From NCBI GenBank assembly GCA_026387405.1, contig JAPLLV010000068.1:1-34847 (forward strand): DNA of 34,847 nucleotides. The letters are read 5' to 3'. The notes below the pieces were generated by a model. That model saw only the letters and a program-made list of their open reading frames with translations. It was not told the origin of the DNA and ran no database searches. Source of the DNA: Candidatus Omnitrophota bacterium. GTDB lineage: Bacteria > Omnitrophota > Gorgyraeia > Gygaellales > Profunditerraquicolaceae. Positions 16,575-24,349 of this stretch are shown here, in pieces (the stretch's first letter is position 1; each line of letters starts with the position of its first letter). The position numbers and the translations under genes were made by a program.

Positions 16575-16652
16575 CCCGTACCTTCTCCATTACTCGCTAT
16601 TCTATACTTAAACATAAATACTTACGTTTGAGATCGAAGGTACGGGGTTCAT
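16573..16652 (-). promoter_or_regulatory. Inverted-repeat element A overlapping the pth GTG start
   Basis: Minus strand ATGAACCCCGTACCTTC...GAAGGTACGGGGTGAAGG; inner UAAGUA-UUUA-UGUUUA hairpin. Confidence 0.75.
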
Positions 16653-16661
16653 AGATAGGCT

Positions 16662-17351
16662 CTATTTTTTCTCCTTCCCCTCTTCCTCGGCAGCGCCTTC
16701 AGCCGGCGCTTCCTTCTTCTCTTTGATAACCTCGGGTTCCTGCGGCGCTTCTCCCTCAACAGCCTCAGCCACGACCTCTTCCTTTATCGGAGCGGCTACC
16801 GAGAGGATAACCGACTGGGGATCATTAATAACCTTGATATTAGGCGCGATCTGCAGATCTTTGATGTGCACGGAATCGCCTATTTTAAGCGCGCTTACAT
16901 CCACCTCGAATTCTTTGGGTATTTCGGTAGGCAGGCATTCCACCTCGATCTCCCAGAGTATATGCTCCAGAGAGCCTCCGTCCTGCTTTACCCCTGCGGG
17001 TTCGCCCTTGGCTACCACGGGGACATTGACCTTGATGGCCTTGGTAAGCGATATCTCGTTAAAATCCACATGCACAATATTGCCGCGCACAGGATGATAC
17101 TGGATCTCTTTTATAATACAAGACCGCGGCTTTTGCTTCTTCTCATCATCGATCTTCAGGTTGATAATGGCATTCTCCAGCCTATGCTGGTGCAGAAGCT
17201 GTATCAGCTGATGGGCGGATATTTTTATTGCCTGAGATTTAGCCCCTTCTCCATAAATGACCGCCGGTATGAAGCCTGCGTCCCGTAAATCGTTAACCTT
17301 GCCCCTGCCTGTTTCCTGCCGCAATTGTGCATCCAAGAATATCTCTTCCAT
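16662..17351 (-). CDS. rplY: 50S ribosomal protein bL25/general stress protein Ctc
   Basis: LDAQLRQETGRGKVNDLRDAGFIPAVIYGEG, TL5/CTC two-domain organisation. Confidence 0.94.
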   Translation of the reverse strand: MEEIFLDAQLRQETGRGKVNDLRDAGFIPAVIYGEGAKSQAIKISAHQLIQLLHQHRLENAIINLKIDDEKKQKPRSCIIKEIQYHPVRGNIVHVDFNEISLTKAIKVNVPVVAKGEPAGVKQDGGSLEHILWEIEVECLPTEIPKEFEVDVSALKIGDSVHIKDLQIAPNIKVINDPQSVILSVAAPIKEEVVAEAVEGEAPQEPEVIKEKKEAPAEGAAEEEGKEKK

Positions 17352-17371
17352 GGCGTTTCCTTTCGCATATA

Positions 17372-17451
17372 TATTCTCGACTCGCCGACAAATTTATTCT
17401 TCGAGCCTCGTCGAGAAGATAAATTTGCCGGCTCGCTCGAATAATATACTA
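17372..17451. repeat. Long imperfect inverted repeat between prs and rplY
   Basis: gactcgccgacaaatttattcttcgag...ctcgtcgagaagataaatttgccggctcg. Confidence 0.7.
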
Positions 17452-17475
17452 TTCCGGTAACCAGTTTGTTATGAG

Positions 17476-18414
17476 CTAATCAAATAAAGAGCTCACGGAT
17501 TCTTCATGATGAATGCGTTTTATCGCCTCACCCAGAAGATCCGCCACTGATAAGACCTTCAGATACTTGCGCTTTTTGTCTTCCGGAAGGGGAATGCTGT
17601 CGCTGATCGCCAGTTCCTCCAGATACTTACATTTATCCAGGCGCTCGATCGCCGGCCCCGATAAAACACCGTGCGTGATCGCCGCCCTGACAGTAGCCGC
17701 CCCATCCTTTTTCAAGGCGGCCACGGCCTCGATCAGAGAACTTCCGGTAGCAATAAGATCATCTACTATAATAACATTTTTATCCTTAACGTCACCCAGT
17801 ATGTACATCACCTCTGTCTTATCCATGGAGTCGCGCCGTTTATCTATTACAGCCAGATCCGCGTCCAGCCTCTTGGCATAAGCCCTGGCCATCTTGATAC
17901 TCCCCACATCCGGACAAGCCACCACGACATTCTTAAGATTCATCTTGGAAAAATAATCTATAAAGACGCCTACGGCAAAAAGATGGTCCACCGGGATATC
18001 GAAGAAACCCTGGATCTGGCCGGCGTGTAAATCCATGGTCAAGACCCGGTTTGTGCCGGCAACCGTCAAGAGATTAGCTACTAATTTCGCGGTAATGGGA
18101 ACGCGCGGCTGGTCCTTGCGGTCCTGGCGGGCATAACCGAAAAAAGGCATCACCGCGGTGATGCGGGCGGCTGAGGAACGACGCAAGGCATCGATCATGA
18201 TCAATAATTCCATAAGGGTATCGTTCGGCGGCGGGCAGGTCGGCTGGATCACAAAAACATCTTTGCCCCTGACATTATAATTGATCTTGACGCGTATCTC
18301 GCCCTCGCTGAACTTTCCCACCAGCGCCTCTGATAAAGGCACCTTAAGGTATTTGCATATCTTTTTTGCCAACTCCGGATGGGCATTGCCCGTAAAAATA
18401 GATAATTTATCCAT
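17476..18414 (-). CDS. prs: Ribose-phosphate pyrophosphokinase
   Basis: MDKLSIFTGNAHPELAKKICKYL, YARQDRKDQPR, VIVDDLIATGSSL. Confidence 0.97.
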   Translation of the reverse strand: MDKLSIFTGNAHPELAKKICKYLKVPLSEALVGKFSEGEIRVKINYNVRGKDVFVIQPTCPPPNDTLMELLIMIDALRRSSAARITAVMPFFGYARQDRKDQPRVPITAKLVANLLTVAGTNRVLTMDLHAGQIQGFFDIPVDHLFAVGVFIDYFSKMNLKNVVVACPDVGSIKMARAYAKRLDADLAVIDKRRDSMDKTEVMYILGDVKDKNVIIVDDLIATGSSLIEAVAALKKDGAATVRAAITHGVLSGPAIERLDKCKYLEELAISDSIPLPEDKKRKYLKVLSVADLLGEAIKRIHHEESVSSLFD

Positions 18415-18442
18415 TTTATCCCCTATTACTCTCCAAAATTAA

Positions 18443-18521
18443 CGTCATTGCGATCCGCCGCAGGCGGAGAAGCAATCTCTCCAATGGGATTGCTTCGTCG
18501 CTACCGCTCCTCGCAATGACG
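18443..18521. repeat. Palindromic repeat element, copy 2 (glmU-prs gap)
   Basis: cgtcattgcgatccgccgcaggcggagaagcaatctctccaatgggattgcttcgtcgctaccgctcctcgcaatgacg. Confidence 0.85.
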
Positions 18522-18529
18522 GGTGTGAA

Positions 18530-19795
18530 TTACGCACACCCGTCAGTTTTTAATCGTCTTGCCGGCACACCCGCGACAACCGTATTGTCCGCAACATTAT
18601 GGCGGCTGGTCACCACCGAACCAGCGCCGGTCTTGGCGCCCCTGCCGACTTCTACCGGAGCCACCAACACCGTGTCCGAGCCGATAAAGGCCCTATCTTT
18701 TATGACGGTAATATTCTTTTTTAGGCCGTTAAAGTTGGCCGTAACCGTGCCTGCGCCGATATTCGCGTCTTTGCCGATGAGAGTATCGCCGATATAGGAA
18801 AAATGTTTCACCAGCGTTCTCTTGCCGATCCGGGAACGGACGATCTCGATAAAATTACCCACTACCGTATTATCCTCAAGGCGAGTGCCCTCTCTGAGGT
18901 GAGCGAAGGGGCCAACCGAACAGAACCTACCAATTTTAACATCTCTTTCTATAACTGTAAAGGGGTAAATTGTGGAATCAACGCCGACTTTTGTGCCGAA
19001 ACCGATAAACGCGGAATCCGGGTCAACAATGCTTACGCCCTGCTGCATCAATCTATCATTTATTCTTTTCTGCATGATCCCGTTAGCCAAGGCAAGGTCT
19101 TTGCGCGAATTGATCCCTAAGACCTCATGGACATCCTTAATACTGATATATTCTATGATCCTGCCTTCTTTATAAAGCAGAGTGATGACGTCGGTAAGAT
19201 AATATTCTTTTTTGGCGTTGTTGGGCCGGATCTTGCGCAAGGCGCCGAACAGCGCCTCTTTGTCAAAACAGATTATTCCGGTATTGATCTCGTTGATGCT
19301 TTTTTCATAATCATCCGCGTCCTTGTCTTCCACGATCCCGGAGATACTGGAATATTTGTCGCGGATAATGCGTCCGTATCCCGAAGGTTCATCCGTAGTA
19401 ACGGTCAAAACGGTAGCCGCGGGTTTAGACTGCCGGTGATGCGTAAGGAGCTGGCGGATTGTCTCTGACTTTAATAATGGCGTATCCCCGTAAAGCACCA
19501 GGACTGTCCCCCTGAAACCTTTAAGCGCTTTTTCTGCCTGTCTTACCGCGTCCCCGGTACCACGCAGGCCCTTCTGGAGCACTATTTTAATCCCGGGGGG
19601 AAGGATATTCTTTACCTCTTCGTGTTTATGCCCCAGGACCGCGACTGTCTTGGAAACCCTAAAGCCCTTGACCAGATCCAGGACATACCCCAGCATCGGC
19701 CTCGAGCAAACAGGATGCAGCACTTTGGGGATAGCGGACTTCATCCGCTCTCCCTTGCCTGCCGCCAGGATTATCACTGCAGTATTTTTGTCCAT
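18530..19795 (-). CDS. glmU: Bifunctional UDP-N-acetylglucosamine pyrophosphorylase / GlcN-1-P acetyltransferase
   Basis: VIILAAGKGERMKSAIPKVLHPV, left-handed beta-helix C-terminal part. Confidence 0.95.
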   Translation of the reverse strand: MDKNTAVIILAAGKGERMKSAIPKVLHPVCSRPMLGYVLDLVKGFRVSKTVAVLGHKHEEVKNILPPGIKIVLQKGLRGTGDAVRQAEKALKGFRGTVLVLYGDTPLLKSETIRQLLTHHRQSKPAATVLTVTTDEPSGYGRIIRDKYSSISGIVEDKDADDYEKSINEINTGIICFDKEALFGALRKIRPNNAKKEYYLTDVITLLYKEGRIIEYISIKDVHEVLGINSRKDLALANGIMQKRINDRLMQQGVSIVDPDSAFIGFGTKVGVDSTIYPFTVIERDVKIGRFCSVGPFAHLREGTRLEDNTVVGNFIEIVRSRIGKRTLVKHFSYIGDTLIGKDANIGAGTVTANFNGLKKNITVIKDRAFIGSDTVLVAPVEVGRGAKTGAGSVVTSRHNVADNTVVAGVPARRLKTDGCA

Positions 19796-19805
19796 ATTAT
19801 AATTT

Positions 19806-19879
19806 TGGCTGGGACGCATGGATTCGAACCATGATAGCGAGACCCAAATTCTCGTGTCCTACCATTGGACGACATCCCA
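19806..19879 (-). tRNA. tRNA-Gln(UUG), CCA encoded
   Basis: TGGGATGTCGTCCAATGGTAGGACACGAGAATTTGGGTCTCGCTATCATGGTTCGAATCCATGCGTCCCAGCCA; anticodon TTG. Confidence 0.93.
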
Positions 19880-19888
19880 AAAGCTTGG

Positions 19889-20317
19889 CTATTCTGTTTC
19901 CACCTCGTGTTCGCCCTGGTTCGGGATGCCCGGGGCCTTGGTCTTTTCCTGATTATAGGCCTCTAAAACCCTTTTTTGCAGGATCTCCCTGAATGACTGC
20001 GTGATAGGGTGGGCGATATCTTTATGCTCCATCTGTGCGTTAGATGGCTGGTCGCTTGCGCCAGGGATGACATTCACTACCGGCAGCTGCCCGCCGCACT
20101 GGTTACAGTATTTGCTGCGCGACTCGTTTTTAAAACCGCATTTGGGGCAGGGATGTTTCACTTTTCTTGAAGGCATGGCTATAAAGTGGCCGCTGGTGCC
20201 TTCTATCACCTTAATATTGCGCACCACGAAAGCGTTATCAAAGGTTACTGTCGCATAGGCTTTTAATTTTTTGTCGGGTGAATCTTTCAAAAAGACCCTG
20301 ACCTCCGTGATCTCCAT
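19889..20317 (-). CDS. spoVG: SpoVG-like protein with an internal zinc-ribbon insertion
   Basis: MEITEVRVFLKDSPDKKLKAYATVTFDNAFVVRNIKVIEGTSGHFIAMPSRK | CPKCGFKNESRSKYCNQCG | DIAHPITQSFREILQKRVLEAY. Confidence 0.9.
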   Translation of the reverse strand: MEITEVRVFLKDSPDKKLKAYATVTFDNAFVVRNIKVIEGTSGHFIAMPSRKVKHPCPKCGFKNESRSKYCNQCGGQLPVVNVIPGASDQPSNAQMEHKDIAHPITQSFREILQKRVLEAYNQEKTKAPGIPNQGEHEVETE

Positions 20318-20341
20318 AACATCCTCCCTTGTTGCACGACC

Positions 20342-21346
20342 TTAAACGCTGCTTGCGCTAAAAATCCGCCAAGACTTGTGCTTTTTCTTTAGTTGTTCGG
20401 CTAAAAAAACGGCCTCCTTTCTCGAAGAAACAATCCCGAATACCGCCGGACCGCTTCCGGACATCAAGATCGACTTCAGGCCTAATTTTTTAAGGCTTGC
20501 CTTGACAATTTTTAGTTCAGGGTACAGCCGAAACGTCACATCCTGCAGGCTGTTAAATAATGCCTTTTGGAGCAAAGAAAAATCTTTTTTTATTAGCGCT
20601 AAATTTAATATATTAGCATCATATTCGGGCAATGTCAACCTTACTTTTTCGCTGCGCGCCCGGGCTCTAAACTCATCCCATTTCTTATAAATAAAGGGCG
20701 TGGAAACCTTTATCCTGGGCACCACTATAACATGCCATAACCGTAAGTTTTTTAGCCCGATAAGGGGTTTTATATGGTCCCCCCTTCGCCCTCCCAGGGC
20801 AAAACGGCAATCGCGCAGGAAAAAAGGCACATCCGCTCCGATCTTCCTTGCGTAAAGCGCTAATTTATTCCGGGAAAGACGCAAGCCCCAGAGTTTATTT
20901 AGGCCTAAAAGCGTCAACGCGGCATTGCTGGAGCCGCCGCCCATACCGCTGCCTACGGGAATACGCTTTATTATGGTGATATCAACACCCAGACAATTGT
21001 CATTGCGAGGAAGCGAAGCGACCGAAGCAATTCCGTTTTTGAGATTGCTTCGCCCCCTGCCTTGCCGGCAGGCAGGCTTCGGGGCTCGCAATGACGGTTG
21101 TGAATAAGCGTATGCCTGCAGTAATCTCGCCGCCTTCGCGCAGAGGTTAGAATCATCTTTCGGTATATCCCCCGAGGAAGAAACGATCGTGATCTGATCA
21201 TCCCTGTGGGTTTTGAGGATTATTTTATCAGAGAGGCTGATCCTTTCGAAAATGGTGCTCAGGTTATGATAATTATCTTTGCGCTTACCCAGAACTTCCA
21301 GGTAGAGATTTAATTTGGCGTAAGAGGCAAGAGTCAGCTTATCCAC
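20342..21346 (-). CDS. ispE: 4-diphosphocytidyl-2-C-methyl-D-erythritol kinase with in-frame repeat insertion
   Basis: GHMP kinase motifs: YAKLNLYLEVLGKRKDNYHNL, VGSGMGGGSSNAA, LMSGSGPAVFG; insertion segment SLRAPKPACRQGRGRSNLKNGIASVASLPRNDN. Confidence 0.92.
   Translation of the reverse strand: MDKLTLASYAKLNLYLEVLGKRKDNYHNLSTIFERISLSDKIILKTHRDDQITIVSSSGDIPKDDSNLCAKAARLLQAYAYSQPSLRAPKPACRQGRGRSNLKNGIASVASLPRNDNCLGVDITIIKRIPVGSGMGGGSSNAALTLLGLNKLWGLRLSRNKLALYARKIGADVPFFLRDCRFALGGRRGDHIKPLIGLKNLRLWHVIVVPRIKVSTPFIYKKWDEFRARARSEKVRLTLPEYDANILNLALIKKDFSLLQKALFNSLQDVTFRLYPELKIVKASLKKLGLKSILMSGSGPAVFGIVSSRKEAVFLAEQLKKKHKSWRIFSASSV
20994..21101. repeat. Palindromic repeat element, copy 3, inside ispE with a nested 21-bp palindrome
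   Basis: gtcattgcgaggaagcgaagcgaccgaagcaat...attgcttcgcccc[ctgccttgccggcaggcaggc]ttcggggctcgcaatgac. Confidence 0.9.
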
Positions 21347-21358
21347 AACTGCAAAAGA

Positions 21359-22285
21359 TTAGACGATAGATATTGCGGTTTTCTCTATATCCTGACTGGT
21401 CAGATTATATTCTTTTAAAAGCTCGGCGGGTTCTCCGGACTGGCCGTACCTGTTTCTTATGCCCAGGCTTGCCATTTTAACAGGACACCTCTGGCCTAAG
21501 ACTCCGGCCACGCAGGAGGCCAGACCTCCTATAACGCTATGCTCTTCGCAGACGATAATGCCCTTGGTCTGATTGGCTGCCCTTACAATAACCTCTTCAT
21601 CAAGCGGCCTTAAGCTGTGCATATTTATTACTCGCGCGGAAATGCCTTTGGCTTGCAGGCTGGCTGCGGCGATCAACCCCTCATTGACCATGATGCCGCA
21701 GACGATAATAGTCACATCTTTACCATCCCTTAAAACCTCGGCCTTGCCGAACTTGAATTCGCCTTTATTTTCTATGGTAGGTACCTTGGGCCGGCCAAGG
21801 CGTATATAAAATGGGCCCTTATTGTTTGCCGCGGCCCTGACCGCGTCACCGGTCTGCGGCCCGTCGCAAGGCACAATAATATTCATATTGGGGATGACAT
21901 GCATGAGCGCGATGTCTTCCAGCGCCTGATGGCTGGCACCGTCAGGCCCCACGGTAATACCCGCATGCGTAGCAACGATCTTAACATCTAAATTATTGTA
22001 GGATATGCTGTTTCTTACCTGGTCCCAGGCCCTTCCCGCGGCAAAGATGGCAAAGGTGGAAACAAATACCGTCTTCCCGCAAGTCGCCAGACCCGCAGCG
22101 GAGGCCATCATATTTTGCTCGGCTACGCCAAAATTAAAAAACATCTCCGGGAACTCTTTGGCAAATATACCGGTACGCGTGGAGCTGGAGAGGTCCGCGT
22201 CCAGGACCACGATGTCTTTATTGGCCTTGGCCAGCTCAACCAGGGTCTTACCGTAAATGTCGCGCTGATATAACATCTCGGGCAT
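21359..22285 (-). CDS. Transketolase C-terminal subunit
   Basis: Pyr/C-terminal transketolase module: DIVVLDADLSSSTRTGIFAKEFPEMFFNFGVAEQNMMASAAGLA. Confidence 0.93.
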   Translation of the reverse strand: MPEMLYQRDIYGKTLVELAKANKDIVVLDADLSSSTRTGIFAKEFPEMFFNFGVAEQNMMASAAGLATCGKTVFVSTFAIFAAGRAWDQVRNSISYNNLDVKIVATHAGITVGPDGASHQALEDIALMHVIPNMNIIVPCDGPQTGDAVRAAANNKGPFYIRLGRPKVPTIENKGEFKFGKAEVLRDGKDVTIIVCGIMVNEGLIAAASLQAKGISARVINMHSLRPLDEEVIVRAANQTKGIIVCEEHSVIGGLASCVAGVLGQRCPVKMASLGIRNRYGQSGEPAELLKEYNLTSQDIEKTAISIV

Positions 22286-22286
22286 A

Positions 22287-23108
22287 TTACTCTAATTCCT
22301 TTAAAGCCATTACCATCTCATCTTTCGTGGGCGCGCGGCCGTGGAAATCACAGACGTTCTCCATAAAAGATACGCCCTTGCCTTTTATTGTGCGTGCGAT
22401 AATAATGCTGGGTTTTCCTTTGGTGGAAGCGGCCTCTGCGTAAGCGCTGAGGATTTCTTTCATATTATGGCCGTTTATCTCTATTGTGTGCCAGCCAAAA
22501 GACTGCCACTTGGAAGCCACTGGCTCAAGGTTCATCACGTCGCAGGTCTTACCGTCGATCTGAAAACCGTTGTAATCCAGCATAGCGCAAAGGTTATCGC
22601 GTTTGAAATGCGCGGCGGCCATAGCTGCCTCCCAGATATTACCTTCCTGGGTCTCTCCGTCGCCCAAAAGCACATACACGCGCCAGTCCATCTTATCAAT
22701 CTTAGCTGCCAGGCTCATCCCTAAGCCTACCGATAGCCCTTGCCCTAAAGACCCGGAGGCGATCTCTACCCCCGGCGTGCGCCGGTCCGGATGCCCCTGC
22801 AAAATCGAGCCCAATTGCCGCAAAGTCATGAGTTTTTCTTTGGGAAAATAGCCTGACTCTGCCAATACCGCGTACCAGAGCGGACAACAATGCCCTTTAG
22901 ACATATGAAATCTATCCCGTTCCGGCCAGCGCGGCTGTTCGGGTTTATGGCGCAATACGGCAAAGAATAAAGCGGTAATTAAATCCGTAGAGGAAAGGCT
23001 TCCTCCGGGATGTCCGGAACCGGCCCTGGCGATCATCTCTACAATAAACCTGCGAATCGTCTTGGCCTTAGTTTCTAGTTCTTTGATCTGGGTGTCGGTG
23101 TATTGCAT
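22287..23108 (-). CDS. Transketolase N-terminal subunit
   Basis: TPP-binding module: GSGHPGGSLSSTDLITALFF, LLGDGETQEGNIWEA; start set at MQYTDTQIKELE. Confidence 0.92.
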   Translation of the reverse strand: MQYTDTQIKELETKAKTIRRFIVEMIARAGSGHPGGSLSSTDLITALFFAVLRHKPEQPRWPERDRFHMSKGHCCPLWYAVLAESGYFPKEKLMTLRQLGSILQGHPDRRTPGVEIASGSLGQGLSVGLGMSLAAKIDKMDWRVYVLLGDGETQEGNIWEAAMAAAHFKRDNLCAMLDYNGFQIDGKTCDVMNLEPVASKWQSFGWHTIEINGHNMKEILSAYAEAASTKGKPSIIIARTIKGKGVSFMENVCDFHGRAPTKDEMVMALKELE

Positions 23109-24091
23109 GCCTCTATCTTCTTTTTTACGTTTTCCTGGCTTGGATCCAGCTTTAGCGACTTGTGCCAATTCAATATCGCCTTCTGGTTATCCCTGAGACT
23201 AAAATTTACATCCCCTAGATGGTCATAGATCACGGGGTCCTCTAATAGGATGCTTGCCCTGTCCAGCAAACGGACCGCCTCTTTAGTCTTCCCCTTCTTA
23301 AAGTACAACCAGCCCAGGCTGTCCAGATACGCCCCGTTATCGGGCTCTATCTTCAGGGCTTTATTTATCATCGTCTCGGCTGCGCCTAAATTCCTATTTT
23401 CCTCGATATATAGATAACCCAGATAATTCAAGGCGTCGGCGTAATCCGGCGCTAATTCCAGGCTCTTTTTCAGCTCCCGTTCCGCGGCAGGCCGGTTGTG
23501 CAGCTGCTCATAAATGTCGGCGATATAGAAATGCGCCTGGGCATCTCCGGGTGAAAGCTCAAGGATTATCCTGTACATATCCAGCGCAGACTGGTATTTC
23601 TTCTGCTGCAGGTAAATTACACCCAGGGTCTTGTAGATATCGGGATTCTTTGGCTCAAGCTTCGAGGCGTTCTGGAGGGCTATCTCGTATTCACGGTTGG
23701 CGTCTTCAGTTTTATTCTGCACGGAATACAGGATGGCCAAGAGCGCGTGCGGCTCCACTGCTTCGGGGTCAAATTTTACGGCGAGGCCCAATTCCTCTAT
23801 GGCCTTGGGTATATTATTATCTTTTATATAGGTGGAGGCCAGGCCAACATGAATATCGGTGTTTTCGAAATCTGCCTTAAGCGCCGCTTTATATTCGGGG
23901 ATAGCCTTTTGCAACTCGCCTTGCCGGTCGTAAACAGAAGCCACTATATAATGGCTTAACGCGGCAGCCGTATTTTTATCTGAAGATAACGCGATTCCCC
24001 GCGCCAGAAGAAAAGATGCAAAACAAAACAACACCGTTGTCTTCTTCAGGCTAGACTTAGAAGCCATGATAAAAAAGTTAGGTTGAAGCAA
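23075..24091 (-). CDS. TPR-repeat exported protein
   Basis: Hydrophobic N-terminus and consecutive TPRs (AHFYIADIYEQLHNRPAAERELKKSLELAPDYADALNYLGYLY...). Confidence 0.85.
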   Translation of the reverse strand: MLQPNFFIMASKSSLKKTTVLFCFASFLLARGIALSSDKNTAAALSHYIVASVYDRQGELQKAIPEYKAALKADFENTDIHVGLASTYIKDNNIPKAIEELGLAVKFDPEAVEPHALLAILYSVQNKTEDANREYEIALQNASKLEPKNPDIYKTLGVIYLQQKKYQSALDMYRIILELSPGDAQAHFYIADIYEQLHNRPAAERELKKSLELAPDYADALNYLGYLYIEENRNLGAAETMINKALKIEPDNGAYLDSLGWLYFKKGKTKEAVRLLDRASILLEDPVIYDHLGDVNFSLRDNQKAILNWHKSLKLDPSQENVKKKIEACNTPTPRSKN

Positions 24092-24096
24092 GAGAC

Positions 24097-24198
24097 TTAA
24101 GCCCAGGCCCTCTTCTTGATATGACGAAGACGGCGGCGCATTTTTTTTCTCTTGTGGGTCTTTATCTTCTGTTTCTTTCTTTTTCTACCGCAGGGCAT
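24097..24198 (-). CDS. Very small basic protein, AURKAIP1/COX24 (bS22-like) family; absent from the ORF track
   Basis: Translation MPCGRKRKKQKIKTHKRKKMRRRLRHIKKRAWA followed by TAA. Confidence 0.75.
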   Translation of the reverse strand: MPCGRKRKKQKIKTHKRKKMRRRLRHIKKRAWA

Positions 24199-24213
24199 CA
24201 TTCCTCACTTTCG

Positions 24214-24349
24214 TTCGTCCAAGACAAAAGATAAAAGTCAAAAGTAAAAAGTTCAAGGCAAAATTAAAAAGTAAGTTCTTTTTTATTTTTGTTTAAAAAT
24301 TTTACTTTTACCTTGCACTTTTGTCTTTTTCCTTTTTACTTTTAACTTT
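24214..24349. repeat. Degenerate 7-bp array 3 with inverted arms (nAAAAGn units) between hisG and the COX24-like gene
   Basis: Left caaaaga taaaagt caaaagt aaaaagt tcaaggc; right arm reverse complement taaaagt aaaaagg aaaaaga caaaagt gcaaggt. Confidence 0.85.

Noticed and set aside
20342-21346. Calling ispE a pseudogene because of the repeat insertion
   Set aside because: The frame is intact and all kinase motifs remain, so in-frame tolerance is the simpler reading; a second copy elsewhere cannot be excluded from this window.
21359-23108. Split transketolase as a frameshifted single gene
   Set aside because: Each half has its own start and stop with a 1-nt gap, and two-gene transketolases are known in several bacteria and archaea.
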